Shown: in pieces, positions 31,151 through 41,903 of the stretch
How the letters are laid out: each line of letters opens with the position of its first letter
Position numbering within the stretch: the stretch's first letter is position 1
Assembly (NCBI GenBank): GCA_039105265.1
Contig: JAPFFF010000041.1
Span: 62,001 to 126,000, forward strand
Origin: Tritrichomonas musculus
Lineage: Eukaryota; Parabasalia; Tritrichomonadida; Tritrichomonadidae
Reading direction: 5' to 3'
DNA: 64,000 nt
Notes under the pieces: model-generated
What the model saw: only the letters and a program-made list of their open reading frames with translations
Databases searched by the model: none
What the model was told of the DNA's origin: nothing
Program-made: the position numbers and the translations under genes

Positions 31151-31258
31151 AATTTTATAAAAAAGTGAAAGAATGACATTTTTCCCCAAAAATAGTCATT
31201 AGAGTAATTGCGCCAGAGTTTTCAATGTCGTAAAAATGAAAATAGATAATTAATAACA

Positions 31259-32999
31259 TATTATACAGTTATGTATAAAATATTGAAGCAGTATAAAAAG
31301 TGGAAGCACTTTTTTAAAAAATTTTCAAAATTTTTTTTCAAAAATCATTTTTTTTCTCATCATATATTAAAGTTATCCAAAAGTAAAATATACCAAAATG
31401 CTAAGCGTTTAATACTTTTTATAAATAACTATGACATTTTTATATTAGACTAAAGTCAGAGAATTTTTTTAATGAAGAAGAAGAGAAAATATAATGCATT
31501 TTATTAGTAGCACTGTGCATTATTTCAAAATTAAATTGGATATATTGATTCTATATATGCTACCACATAATAAATAAAAATAAAACTATAGCCATTATTA
31601 TTAACATTTATGATAAAAATAGAAATTAATTTTTTTTAAGGCCGTTTAAATTTTATGAAAATTTAAAATTGTTGAAAGTCTTGTTTTGAAGAGTAATTTA
31701 GTTAAATTAGTTTTTCACTGAAATAAAACATTCTAATAACTAAGTTAAGATTATATCAAACCTTGATCATATTCATTATTTATTAATTTATATTTATAAA
31801 ATAATCAATGAATGAATATGATGAAAAATTTAATTATTTGCAACAAATATATCATTTTTGTGTTACGATAAACGTGAGAATATAATTAGCATATATCACA
31901 AATATATTACTCTAATTATTACATTTTGAATCTAATTATATCTTTAGATGAGTCGGATTTGATGACAAATAAGGGAAATTGACAAAATGAAATAAAAATT
32001 CATTTTCAAGTAAAAAAAAACTCATTTAATAGGATTATATCATTATTTATTGATTTAAAAGTATTGTAATTTATATAATATTCATTTATTAGTTAAAATG
32101 AATGATCAATTCTGATCATTTACATATTGTGAATTTACATAAAAAAAACCTAAATGTACAATAAAAATAATCATACAAAGCCTAAATTAATATCAGATAG
32201 CAACTATTAAATCCTTTGATACTATAAAATCAAAAAAAAAAAAATATAGAAATACTTTTTTTTAATACACCATATTCGTTTATAAATCACAGACGTTTAT
32301 TTTATCGATTTCAAGAATACGATTGTATCTTGGTACATAATTCATATACAACATATTTTATTCATTTATAACGTGTGATTTATAGATTTAATTATTTTTT
32401 TATTGAATTATAAAAGTGTAATGATTGAAAAAGAAGATATTTACATTTCTAATTTTGAAATTAGCATTCTGTTTAAAAAAAGCAAAATAGAATAGGGGAT
32501 TCTTGTAGTAATGATCTTCATGAATATATATAGAAACATTTATTTAAGTTAAATCCAACTAGAAATCATTTTTATCAGACTTTCAACAATTTTAAATTTT
32601 CATAAAATTTAAACGGCCTTAAAAAAAATTAATTTCTATTTTTATCATAAATGTTAATAATAATGGCTATAGTTTTATTTTTATTTATTATGTGGTAGCA
32701 TATATAGAATCAATATATCCAATTTAATTTTGAAATAATGCACAGTGCTACTAATAAAATGCATTATATTTTCTCTTCTTCTTCATTAAAAAAATTCTCT
32801 GACTTTAGTCTAATATAAAAATGTCATAGTTATTTATAAAAAGTATTAAACGCTTAGCATTTTGGTATATTTTACTTTTGGATAACTTTAATATATGATG
32901 AGAAAAAAAATGATTTTTGAAAAAAAATTTTGAAAATTTTTTAAAAAAGTGCTTCCACTTTTTATACTGCTTCAATATTTTATACATAACTGTATAATA
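31259..32999. mobile_element. 1.74-kb foldback element with 423-bp inverted arms
   Basis: The arms 31259-31681 and 32577-32999 are reverse complements over 423 bp and look nearly identical; each encodes the same 60-residue frame on opposite strands. The middle ~895 bp is AT-rich and non-coding. The arms begin TATTATACAGTTATG, so a TA followed by CAGTTATG would fit a Tc1/mariner-type end with a TA target. It has no transposase. Because the arms match so closely the element is young or is homogenised by gene conversion. Confidence 0.8.
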
Positions 33000-33326
33000 A
33001 TTTATGACTACTAAAAATATTTTGACAAAATTGATTTTATGATTACTAAAATTCGTAAATAAAAGGAATTAATGAATATATATGTTCTTTTTTTTTTATT
33101 ATTATTCACATCATATTGTTGAAGACTTTTTTTATAAATAAATAAATAAATGAATAAAAAAAGATAATGAAAATTTTCCATAGTAATAGTTATTTCAGGA
33201 AATATTCATTTTTATAAAAAAAGCAGAGTGGAAAGTTTTATGTGAGGTGGAAATAATTTAAATTTGAAAAGGGAGATAAAAATGGTTTTGAAAATTCTAA
33301 AGTCATTCAATTTTTTAATTCAATCA
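33000..33326. other. AT-rich DNA upstream of the third DUF3447 gene
   Basis: The sequence is low-complexity A/T. A TTG-led frame upstream of 33327 is open, but I regard it as leader because sibling proteins align only from 33327. Confidence 0.5.
33307..33313 (+). promoter_or_regulatory. Initiator-like element
   Basis: TCAATTT lies with its A at 33309, 18 nt before the ATG at 33327. The same heptamer precedes the gene at 13335, at 16 nt. Confidence 0.5.
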
Positions 33327-34823
33327 ATGTTAGGCGAGGAAGGCCACCAATTTTTGGAAAAAATTAAATCAATACAATCGCTGATTCTTGAATACATTGA
33401 TAATGAAAATAATCTCGAAGAAAATTATCAAAATTTGGCAAATATATTTAATGATATTAAAATTCATGATAATTTTAATGAATTTAAATTAATTTTATAT
33501 TTCATCTCTAACATATCAGTACATCATCACCGCACACACGATTTTCTCCAAAAAATCTACAAAATAATAATTTTTTTCGAAAAAGATATCAAAAAAAATT
33601 ACTCAAATTATGAAATATTTCATATATTCAGAAAAAGTAAGATTATCCTCCTTTATTTAATCAAACAAAATATATTGAACATAGATTTGTCCATATTTAA
33701 TGAAATAAAAAAATATTTTTATATCAATTATTTTTTCCCTGAAGTTAAGAAATTTATCAAAAACGATCAATTAGTTCAGGATATCACGAAAAAATTACCC
33801 AAAGATTACGAAGAAAAAAGGCAAATTGGTGAAAATGAGGACGAAATATGCAAAATAATAAGAAAAGACTCCCTTGAAGAATTTATTTCTTATGTCGAAA
33901 AAACAAAAAAGTCACTTCGATCTTTAGTTGATGAATCAATTTTTGAAACAAATTTATATTTGCTTAAAGAAAGACCAACATTAATTGAATATGCAGCCTT
34001 TTTTGGATCAATCGAAATCTTCAAATATCTTTGTTCTAAAAAGGTTAAAATAACAAAAACAATATGGCAGTACGCTGTGCACAGCAACAATACAAAATTA
34101 ATTCAATTTCTGGAAGAAAAAAAGCTGAAACTTAATAATGCTAATTCTTCTTCTGATGATGATAATGGTGAAGTAGCTGATGACGATAATGATGAAGAAG
34201 AATCTTCTAATAATAAAGTATATGTTAAAACCGTAACATTAAGTTTAAAAGATCACATTAATTATCCTAATATAGATAAGATTCCTGATGATTTTGAGCA
34301 ACTCTGTGGACATACATATGAATACAAAACAACTGATCCAGATGATGATTTTCAGTTAAAAAAAGAAGATAAAAAAGAAGTAAGTCTTAATGATTTGTTT
34401 GATTCGATCTATCAAGAAAAAACGGTTGATGAAGAAGAAGAAGACGAAGACGGTGAAGAGTCAGAAAATGAAATTTCTAGTGATTATTGTGATAAATATG
34501 ATGATTTTGATGATTTTCATCATACTCAAGATGATTTATGTATTCAATCTTTCATATTATCAATCATTTTTCAATCAAATGAAATTGCCGAACATATTAA
34601 TAATAAATACTTGAAAAATAAGGATTACGATTTAGAAGGAATTCTTTTACAATCTCTTAGATACTATAATTTTGCATTTATCAATGAAGAATTAATTACC
34701 AATTCGACTTTTTTTGATTTCTGCCAATATGATTATTATTATTTTGTTAAAATAATGCTGAATCAAACAGGAATAGATGTTAACTCATTGAAAATTTTAT
34801 CCATTGTCTTTTGTAATGTTTAA
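33327..34823 (+). CDS. DUF3447 protein, 5' part of a long split ankyrin gene
   Basis: I start this at ATG 33327 (MLGEEGHQFLEKIKSIQSLI), where sibling alignment and an Initiator-like site agree. The DUF3447 core reads PTLIEYAAFFGSIEIFKYL, WQYAVHSNNTKLIQFLEE. A long acidic insert (Asp/Glu/Ser-rich, ~34140-34500) then interrupts the place where the siblings have KCHHNDI; SFILSIIFQSNEIAEHI and a half ankyrin unit (YYYFVKIMLNQTGIDVN) follow. The recognisable protein stops three codons after DVN (34793). Fifteen ankyrin repeats in open modules follow as far as 41746, so the whole gene spans 8.4 kb. Confidence 0.8.
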   Translation: MLGEEGHQFLEKIKSIQSLILEYIDNENNLEENYQNLANIFNDIKIHDNFNEFKLILYFISNISVHHHRTHDFLQKIYKIIIFFEKDIKKNYSNYEIFHIFRKSKIILLYLIKQNILNIDLSIFNEIKKYFYINYFFPEVKKFIKNDQLVQDITKKLPKDYEEKRQIGENEDEICKIIRKDSLEEFISYVEKTKKSLRSLVDESIFETNLYLLKERPTLIEYAAFFGSIEIFKYLCSKKVKITKTIWQYAVHSNNTKLIQFLEEKKLKLNNANSSSDDDNGEVADDDNDEEESSNNKVYVKTVTLSLKDHINYPNIDKIPDDFEQLCGHTYEYKTTDPDDDFQLKKEDKKEVSLNDLFDSIYQEKTVDEEEEDEDGEESENEISSDYCDKYDDFDDFHHTQDDLCIQSFILSIIFQSNEIAEHINNKYLKNKDYDLEGILLQSLRYYNFAFINEELITNSTFFDFCQYDYYYFVKIMLNQTGIDVNSLKILSIVFCNV

Positions 34824-34958
34824 TATAAAATATTATCATGTAATTCCAAATAAGAGTTAGATAAAATTTTAAAAGAAAAGTTTAATAGCATTACAACATA
34901 ATTTTGATTCAATTTCTAATGATTATTTTAATAATATTTAAATATTTATTTAAATAAA

Positions 34959-35048
34959 ACAGCCCTAAATATTGCCGTAGATAATTATAACATTGAAATT
35001 ATTAAGCTTTTGATTTCTAATGACAAGATTGATGTCAACAAGCAATCA
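34959..35048 (+). CDS. Ankyrin module 1 of the 8.4-kb split gene
   Basis: This single open 30-codon ankyrin module reads TALNIAVDNYNIEIIKLLI to KIDVN plus three codons (KQS). It is separated by 165 nt from the DUF3447 part and by 3.08 kb (containing two satellites) from module 2. It has no ATG. Confidence 0.7.
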
Positions 35049-35989
35049 ATTTTATTTTTATATAGTTTACAAAATAACCATTCACAAATTTAATAAAATT
35101 TTAATTTTTTAATTTTTGAAATACAATTTAAATACTTATTTTTTAATTATATTCGAATACATATGTTTGATTATATTTTAAATCAATATTATGAATACAA
35201 TTTATTAATTCAATTTTGTAATAGCATTGAAAAAAATATTTTTTTATTCAATTCATAAATAACTTTTTTATTGCATTCCAATAAAAATTCTAATAGAATT
35301 CAAAGGCAGTGATTTAAATGGAATTTTGAATATGTAATTCAATTATATTCAGTATTTATTGATTTAATGGCATTTAATATAAAAAATTTAATAGGATTTA
35401 TGTTTATATTTCTAATCGAATTCTATGAATAATTATTTATTTATATTATTCAATATTTTAAATTTCATGCAATTTTTTTGATAAATGATTAAATATAATT
35501 TCAAATAGTCATTTAAAAATAGAATTTTAAATAAATTTTAATAAAATTCTAATTATCAAAAATACTTTTGACATTCAATATTCTTAATTCCAGTATCGTT
35601 TAAAGTCAAATATTTTTCAGTCTATTTGCATTAAAAAATTTAAATAAAATTTGGAATGAATGTTTTTTGTAAAATATAAATTTATTATTTAATGAAATTT
35701 TTTTTTATCTATATATATATATAAACGCTGGCCCTCTCAATTTTAAAATCAACTTTTTTGCAGTTCTTTTGTGATATTTAAAATCTCCGTATTATTCTTA
35801 CAATGAATCTTCTCTTTTTTAAGCACTAAATTGCGAATAAAAGGTATTTTTCATTCAAAATGAATTTTTTTTTTTATTAATTGAATTAATTGAATTAGAT
35901 TATTTTTTTATTTTTTATTTATTTATTTATTATTGTTATTTGTTCAATTAATTCAATTAGATTATTTTTTAATCAGTCCTCAGTCAATA
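35049..35989. other. AT-rich start of an oversized ankyrin spacer
   Basis: There is no coding sequence. Much of it is low-complexity variants of AATTTTAATAAAATT. A GC-richer patch at about 35725-35775 (ACGCTGGCCCTCTCAATTTT) precedes the 16-bp satellite. Confidence 0.5.
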
Positions 35990-36955
35990 AGCAACTCAGC
36001 CAAGGAGCATCTCAACCAAGAAACAACTTACCCAAGGGGCAACATAGCTAATGAACAACTCAGCCAAGAAACAACTTAACCAAGGAGCAACTCAGCCAAG
36101 AAACAACTCAGCAAAGGAACAACTCAGCCAAGGAACAACTTAGCCAAGGAGCAACTCAGCCAAGATACTACTCAGCCATGAAACAACTCAGCCAAGAAAC
36201 AACTCAGCCAAGGAGCAACTCAGCCAAGATACTACTCACCCAAGGAGCATCTCATTCAAAGAGCAACTTAGCCAAGAAACAACTCAGCTAAGGAGCAACT
36301 TAACCAAGGATCAACTCAGCTAAGAAACAACTCAGCAAAGGAACAACTCAGCCAAGGAGCAACTCAGCCAATGAGCATCTCAGCCAAGAAACAACTTAGC
36401 CAAGGAGCAACTCAGCCAAGGAGCAACTCAGCCAAGGAGCAACTCAGCCAAGGAGCAACTCAGCCAAAAAACAACTCAGCCAAGGAGCAACTCAGCCAAG
36501 GAGCAACTCAGCCAAGGAGCAACTCAGCCAAGAAACAACTTAGCCAAGGAGCAAATCAGCCAAAATACTACTCAGCCATGAAACAACTCAGCCAAGATAC
36601 TACTCACCCAAGGAGCAACTCAGCCAAGGAGCATCTCTCCAAGAAACAACTTACCCAAGAAACAACTTAGCCAAGGAGCAACTTAGCAAATGAACAACTC
36701 AGCCAAGAATAAACTCAGCCAAGAATAAACTCAACTAAGAAACAACTCAGCCAAGAAACAACTCACCCAAGGAGCAACTCAGCCAAGGAGCATCTCTCCA
36801 AGAAACAACTTACCCAAGAAACAACTTACCCAAGAAACAACTTAGCAAATGAACAACTCAGCCAAGAATCAACTCAACTAAGAAACAACTCAGCCAAGAA
36901 ACAACTCAGCAAAGAATCAACTTAGCCAAGAAACAACTCAGTATAAAAGCAACTC
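35990..36955 (+). repeat. 16-bp satellite, about 60 copies
   Basis: The unit is close to AACTCAGCCAAGGAGC, with a main variant in which GGAGC is replaced by GAAAC. The order of variants is irregular, as expected from unequal exchange. It lies inside the spacer between ankyrin modules 1 and 2. A 99-codon frame across part of it is a by-product of the repeat. Confidence 0.9.
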
Positions 36956-37085
36956 ATCACCGGAATGCTACACTTATTGGTGATGAATAAGAAAGATTGG
37001 ATAAGATAAAATGCTACACTTATCGTTTTTTTAATAAAGAGAATTTTTTTAAACTCAAATCTTTTTTTTTTTATTAATAATATTA

Positions 37086-37960
37086 TTATTATTAAACGGG
37101 AATTGAAAAGAATGAGAATAAGAAATATTGGATAAGATAAAAGAGAATAAGAAAGATTAAATGATATAGAAGAGAATAAGAAAGATCAAATGAGATAGAA
37201 GAGAATATGAGAGATTCGATATGATAGAAGAGAATGAGAATAAGAAAGATTGAATAAGATAAAAGAGAATAAGAAAGATTAGATGAAATAGGAGAGAATA
37301 GGTGATATTGGATGAGAAAGATTAATTTAGAGAGAAGAGAATAAGTGAGATTAGATAAGATAAATGAGATTGGATGAGAAAGATTAAATGAGATAGAAGA
37401 GAATAAGAAAGATCAAATGAGATAGAAGAGAATATGAGAGATTGGATAAGATGGAAGAGAATGAGAATAAGAAAGATTGAATAAGATAAATGAGAAAAAG
37501 AAAAATTGGATGAAATAGAAGAGAATAGAAGAAAATGGATATGAAAGATTAGGATAAGAGAGATTGGGTCAGATGAAAAAGAATAAGAGAAATTAGATAA
37601 GAAAAATGAGAATAAGTTAAATTAGATGATATAGAAGAGAATAGAAAAGACTAATTGAAAAAGATAAGAATAAGAAATATTAAATTATAAAGATGAAAAT
37701 AAAGAAGAATAAATGAGAATAGATTGGATTGAATGAGAAAGATGAGAATAAAAAAGATTAGATGAAAAAGATGATAATACAGGAGATGCGATGGAATAAA
37801 TGAGACTGAAGGGAATAGATAAGATTTAATGAGAATAATAAGATTGGAAGAGATAGATGAGAATAATTAAGATTAAATGAAAAAATTGGAACAAGAGAAT
37901 AAATGATATTGAATGAGAAAGAGGAGATTAGACAAAGTTTGGCAAGAATAAATGAGGATA
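37086..37960 (+). repeat. Purine-rich low-complexity repeat
   Basis: About 870 bp are almost only A and G on the plus strand with scattered T, built from variants of GAGAATAAGAAAGATTGGAT. The strand asymmetry is extreme. It follows the 16-bp satellite, still inside the ankyrin spacer. Confidence 0.9.
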
Positions 37961-38056
37961 AACTCTTCGAAGAGTTTAGATGAAAAGAATTTGCTTTATT
38001 AAAAAAATGTTTTTGATTTGGAAAATAGAAAAAATCAATTTTTAAGGTAAAAGACA

Positions 38057-38083
38057 CTTTTTGAGCGAAGCTCAAAAAGTGGC
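38057..38083. other. Perfect 12-bp hairpin with GAA loop
   Basis: CACTTTTTGAGC and its exact reverse complement GCTCAAAAAGTG are separated by GAA. It lies about 45 bp before ankyrin module 2, at the end of the satellite-bearing spacer. It may mark the end of an inserted element or act as an RNA hairpin. Confidence 0.6.
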
Positions 38084-38127
38084 GTTCTAGTTTTGTATAA
38101 AATTTCAATTCATATAAATTTTTAAAA

Positions 38128-41100
38128 CAGCTTTGCATGTAGCTGTTATAAAAGATTATCCAGAAATTGTCGAACTTTTGTTATCAAACAATAGAATTGA
38201 TGCAAATCTTCCAGTAATTTCAAAAATAATGGTTAATATAGTTTGAAATTAAGTGATTTGATGTAATTGAATTTTATTGTTTCCAATAAAATTAATTCCA
38301 ATATTTTAATAAAATTTATTAATGTTTTTTTATTTCATTTCAAATCAATTTTTTTTAATTCCGTTTTATAATAAACAATTAAAAATAAAATTTCATATGG
38401 TAAACATTTTAATTATGTTCAAATTTGGTATTCATGAAATTTTGAATTGATTTGGTTTATGAAATTTAGATTTTTTTTTGAATAAAACTTTCTCTCATTT
38501 TAAAAATAGTCTACATATTGCAGTTATTAAGCATGATATTGAAATAATTAAACTTTTATTATCATTCCCAAATGTTGATATAAATCATCAAACTGTTTTA
38601 TTTTTTGAAGAATATTTTTGATATTCCAAATTGATCTTTTAATGATATTTTTTTTAATAAAGATTTAATGGAGTTAATAATCATTTTTCAAAGAACCCCC
38701 TTAATTCTAGCAATTGAGAACAAATATATTGATGTTATTAAATTACTATTATCATATCCAAAACTTGATATAAATCGAAAATCTGTTTTTCTTTGGTTAT
38801 TTTTGAAATTAATATTTATTTATTTTATGATATTTATTGATTAAAATTATATGAAGTTTTAAATTTTGTCTTAAAGAAATGCTTTGCATTATGCAATTGA
38901 GAGCATAAATATAGATATTGTTAAACTTATATTATCAAATCCAAATATTGATATTAATGATATATCTGTTGCATAAAATCAATTATTTTTATGAAATTTA
39001 AAATAAATAATTTAATGATATTTTATTTCATGATTATAATGGTGTTTGGTTTATTTTTTCATTACACACCTTTAAGTAGAGCAATATACTTAGGAAATAT
39101 GGAAATTGTTAAATTATTGTTATCAAATCCGAATATTGTGCTAAATCTTGAATCAATTTTAAATCAACTTTTTTATGATATTTCAAATGAATATTTAAAT
39201 AATGATATCATTTTCAAAAAGATTTAAATGAAATTGTAATTTATTTTTTTAAAGATCCATTAACAATGGCTGCTAATAGTAATAATACTGAAATTATAAA
39301 GCTTTTGCTCTCATTTCAAAATAATAAAGCCAGTATTTTATCTATTATTTTAATGGAATTGTAATGATAATATTTTTATGGAATCTATTATTGTTTTAAT
39401 GAAAAAGCATTGTTTTCAGCAGTACAAAAAAATAATGCAGAAATGGTTGAACTTTTATTGAAAAACGTAAAAATGGACATAAATCATCAATTTAAAAATC
39501 AAAAATATAATTTATTACAAATGGCAGTTAAAAATGAAAATCTGAAAATTTGTCAATTATTATTGTCATATAATATCGATGAAAATGCTTGCACAGTTAT
39601 CATTTAAAATTTTTTTATTCAGTTTTTATTTAAATTATCAAATGAAATTTTCATTTCAAATAATTAAATGTTATGAACACATTTTTTTAATATAATTTTT
39701 TTAGTTTTTTTAAATCAAGTACCACCAATAGCAATGGCTGTAATAAGGGATAATAATAAAATTGTTTCGCTTTTACTAAAAAATAAATCAATGGACGTTA
39801 ATTATCTTTGCATTTAAATTAACTTATTTATAAAATTCTATTTTGAAATTTAATGAAATTTTTCAAAAGTATTTAAGTAATTATGTTTTTTTCTAGTTTT
39901 GAAAAATATTTTAAAAATTAATATTTTATGGAATTTATATTTAATTTAATGAAGTTTAGAAAAAAATATTGAAAAAGCTCTACTGCACATTGCTGTTGAA
40001 AATGGTAATTGTGATCTTGCTCAGCTTTTATTATCAAATGAAAACATTGATGTAAATATTCGCTCAATAATTCAAAAATAAGTAATTTTTATAAAGATAT
40101 TTCTTTTTTAAAAAGTTGAATTCAATTTCTAATCAAATTATATAATAGTATTATGATTCAATTGTTAAAATAAAATTCAATATAACTATATGTTAATTAC
40201 ATTTTATAATCTATTTTCTAATCAAATTACCAGAATAAAATTTTAATGAAATTTATACTTATAGCTTCATATGAAATTTTCATTTTATCTTTTTTATTAC
40301 TCAGCACTCCACATAGCAGTCAATAATAATAACATGGAAATGGTTAAAATTTTACTTTCAAATTCAAAAATTGATGTGAATATTCCATTTGTTTGATTTA
40401 TTTTTTTCTAATATAATTTGCTTTAATCATTTAAATGTAATTTATATTGAATTTATAAAATAAAATTTAATATCAAATATATGAATCACATTCCATTTCA
40501 TTTGTATGAATTACATTCAAATTCAAATATTTAAACAAAATTAAAAATAAGTGTTTTTTAATTATATTTCAATAATTATGGTTTATCATATTTCATAAAT
40601 TATTATTTTTGAATTCAATTACTAATAAAATTTCAAATACTATTTGGAAATAATATTTCTAATGATATTCATTCATAATTTTAATATAATTTCATTTTAT
40701 GAGTGTCAATAAAATTTAAAGCAATTTTTTTAATTACATTTAAAATAAAATATTCAATATAATTTTAATCAACAAATTATATGAAATTCAAGTCATTTTT
40801 TTGAATGAGATTCTTGTTTTTTGAATCATCAAACAGCATTACATCTTGCAATTGAAAAACAAAATATTGAAATGATACAACTTTTGTTATCAGATGCCAG
40901 GATAAATGTAAATATTCGTAATATTCCACAAATAATTTTATAAAGTCATAATTTATTTTTTTGAATACGATTCAAAATGAAGAGTTTTAATGAAATTTAA
41001 ATTAATACTTATCATAAGATTCACTATATAATAATTCTATGAAATTTATATCATTTTTCATAAATGAAATTTCACCTAATAATGTTCAAAATACACCATT

Positions 41101-41746
41101 AAATAATGCAATAGAAAAGCAAAACATTGATATTGTAAAACTTTTGCTTTCAAATTCAAAAATTGATGTAAATATTCCATCAGTTTGATTTAATTTTTTT
41201 AACTTGGTTTGTTTTAATTATTAAAATATAATTTATTTTTTATTATTAAAATAAAGTTTTATATCAAAGGTTTAAATTACATTTCTTTTGATTTGTATGA
41301 ATTACATTCAAATTCAAATATTTATATAAAATTAAAATAAGTTTTTTTCAATTACATTTCAATGAGAATTATTCATCGAATTTAAAAGATTATTATTTTT
41401 GAATTCAATTTCAAATAATTTTTAAATTCTATTTCATGTTTATATTTCTAATGAAATTCTTTCTAAATTTTAATATAATTTCATTTACAAAGTACTTATA
41501 AAATTCATAGAAAAATTTCAATTACATTTTAAATAAACTTTTCAATACAATTCTAAATTAAGATTACATGAAATTATTATTACTTATTAAATAATATTTC
41601 ATGTTCATGATTATAAAGTTCCTTTAAAATTGGCCCAAGAAAAAGAAAACAATGAAATAATCAATTTGATTCAAAATAATAAAAGTTTTGATAAAAGCTG
41701 TCCTTTAATTACCAAAACAATCAATGACAAAAAAGGAAAGCATTGA
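38128..41746 (+). CDS. Ankyrin modules 2-15 of the split DUF3447 gene
   Basis: The open modules begin at 38128, 38508, 38695, 38878, 39066, 39254, 39404, 39722, 39977, 40300, 40833, 41093 and 41618. The 39404 block holds two ankyrin units with no spacer between them (DINHQFKNQKYNLLQMAV). Each block is intact, for example TALHVAVIKDYPEIVELLLS and TALHLAIEKQNIEMIQLLLS. Nearly every block but the last ends three codons after D-x-N; the 39254 block is shorter there. The final block ends with KKGKH and a stop at 41744-41746. Spacers are 69-442 nt and AT-rich. Most modules are preceded by CAG or AAG, but those at 39066 and 41093 have no AG close by. The absence of stops in all units argues for selection at the protein level. 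Confidence 0.7.
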
Positions 41747-41903
41747 GTAAAAACTTTTTTTTTGAAAACGTAATACTATAATATTTTTTTTTCTTTCTAA
41801 TTTTGATCAAATTTATTTAATTTGAAAAAGTAAAATCAAAAAACATAGCATGAGAAGTTATGCATCAGCTTTTTTGGGAGAACTAATAAGAATTTTATAA
41901 AAT

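Noticed and set aside
31271-31453. Identical 60-codon frames in both arms of the foldback element as a real gene pair
   Set aside because: The identity follows from the inverted arms. The peptide is short and Lys/Phe-rich, with no recognisable motif.
36371-36670. Open frame across the 16-bp satellite
   Set aside because: Pure repeat product with Ala/Lys/Gln/Ser cycling, no start context and no domain.
35725-38095. A transposon with ends AACGCTGG and CCAGCGTT-like around both satellites
   Set aside because: The two end sequences share only a few bases and no target duplication is visible.
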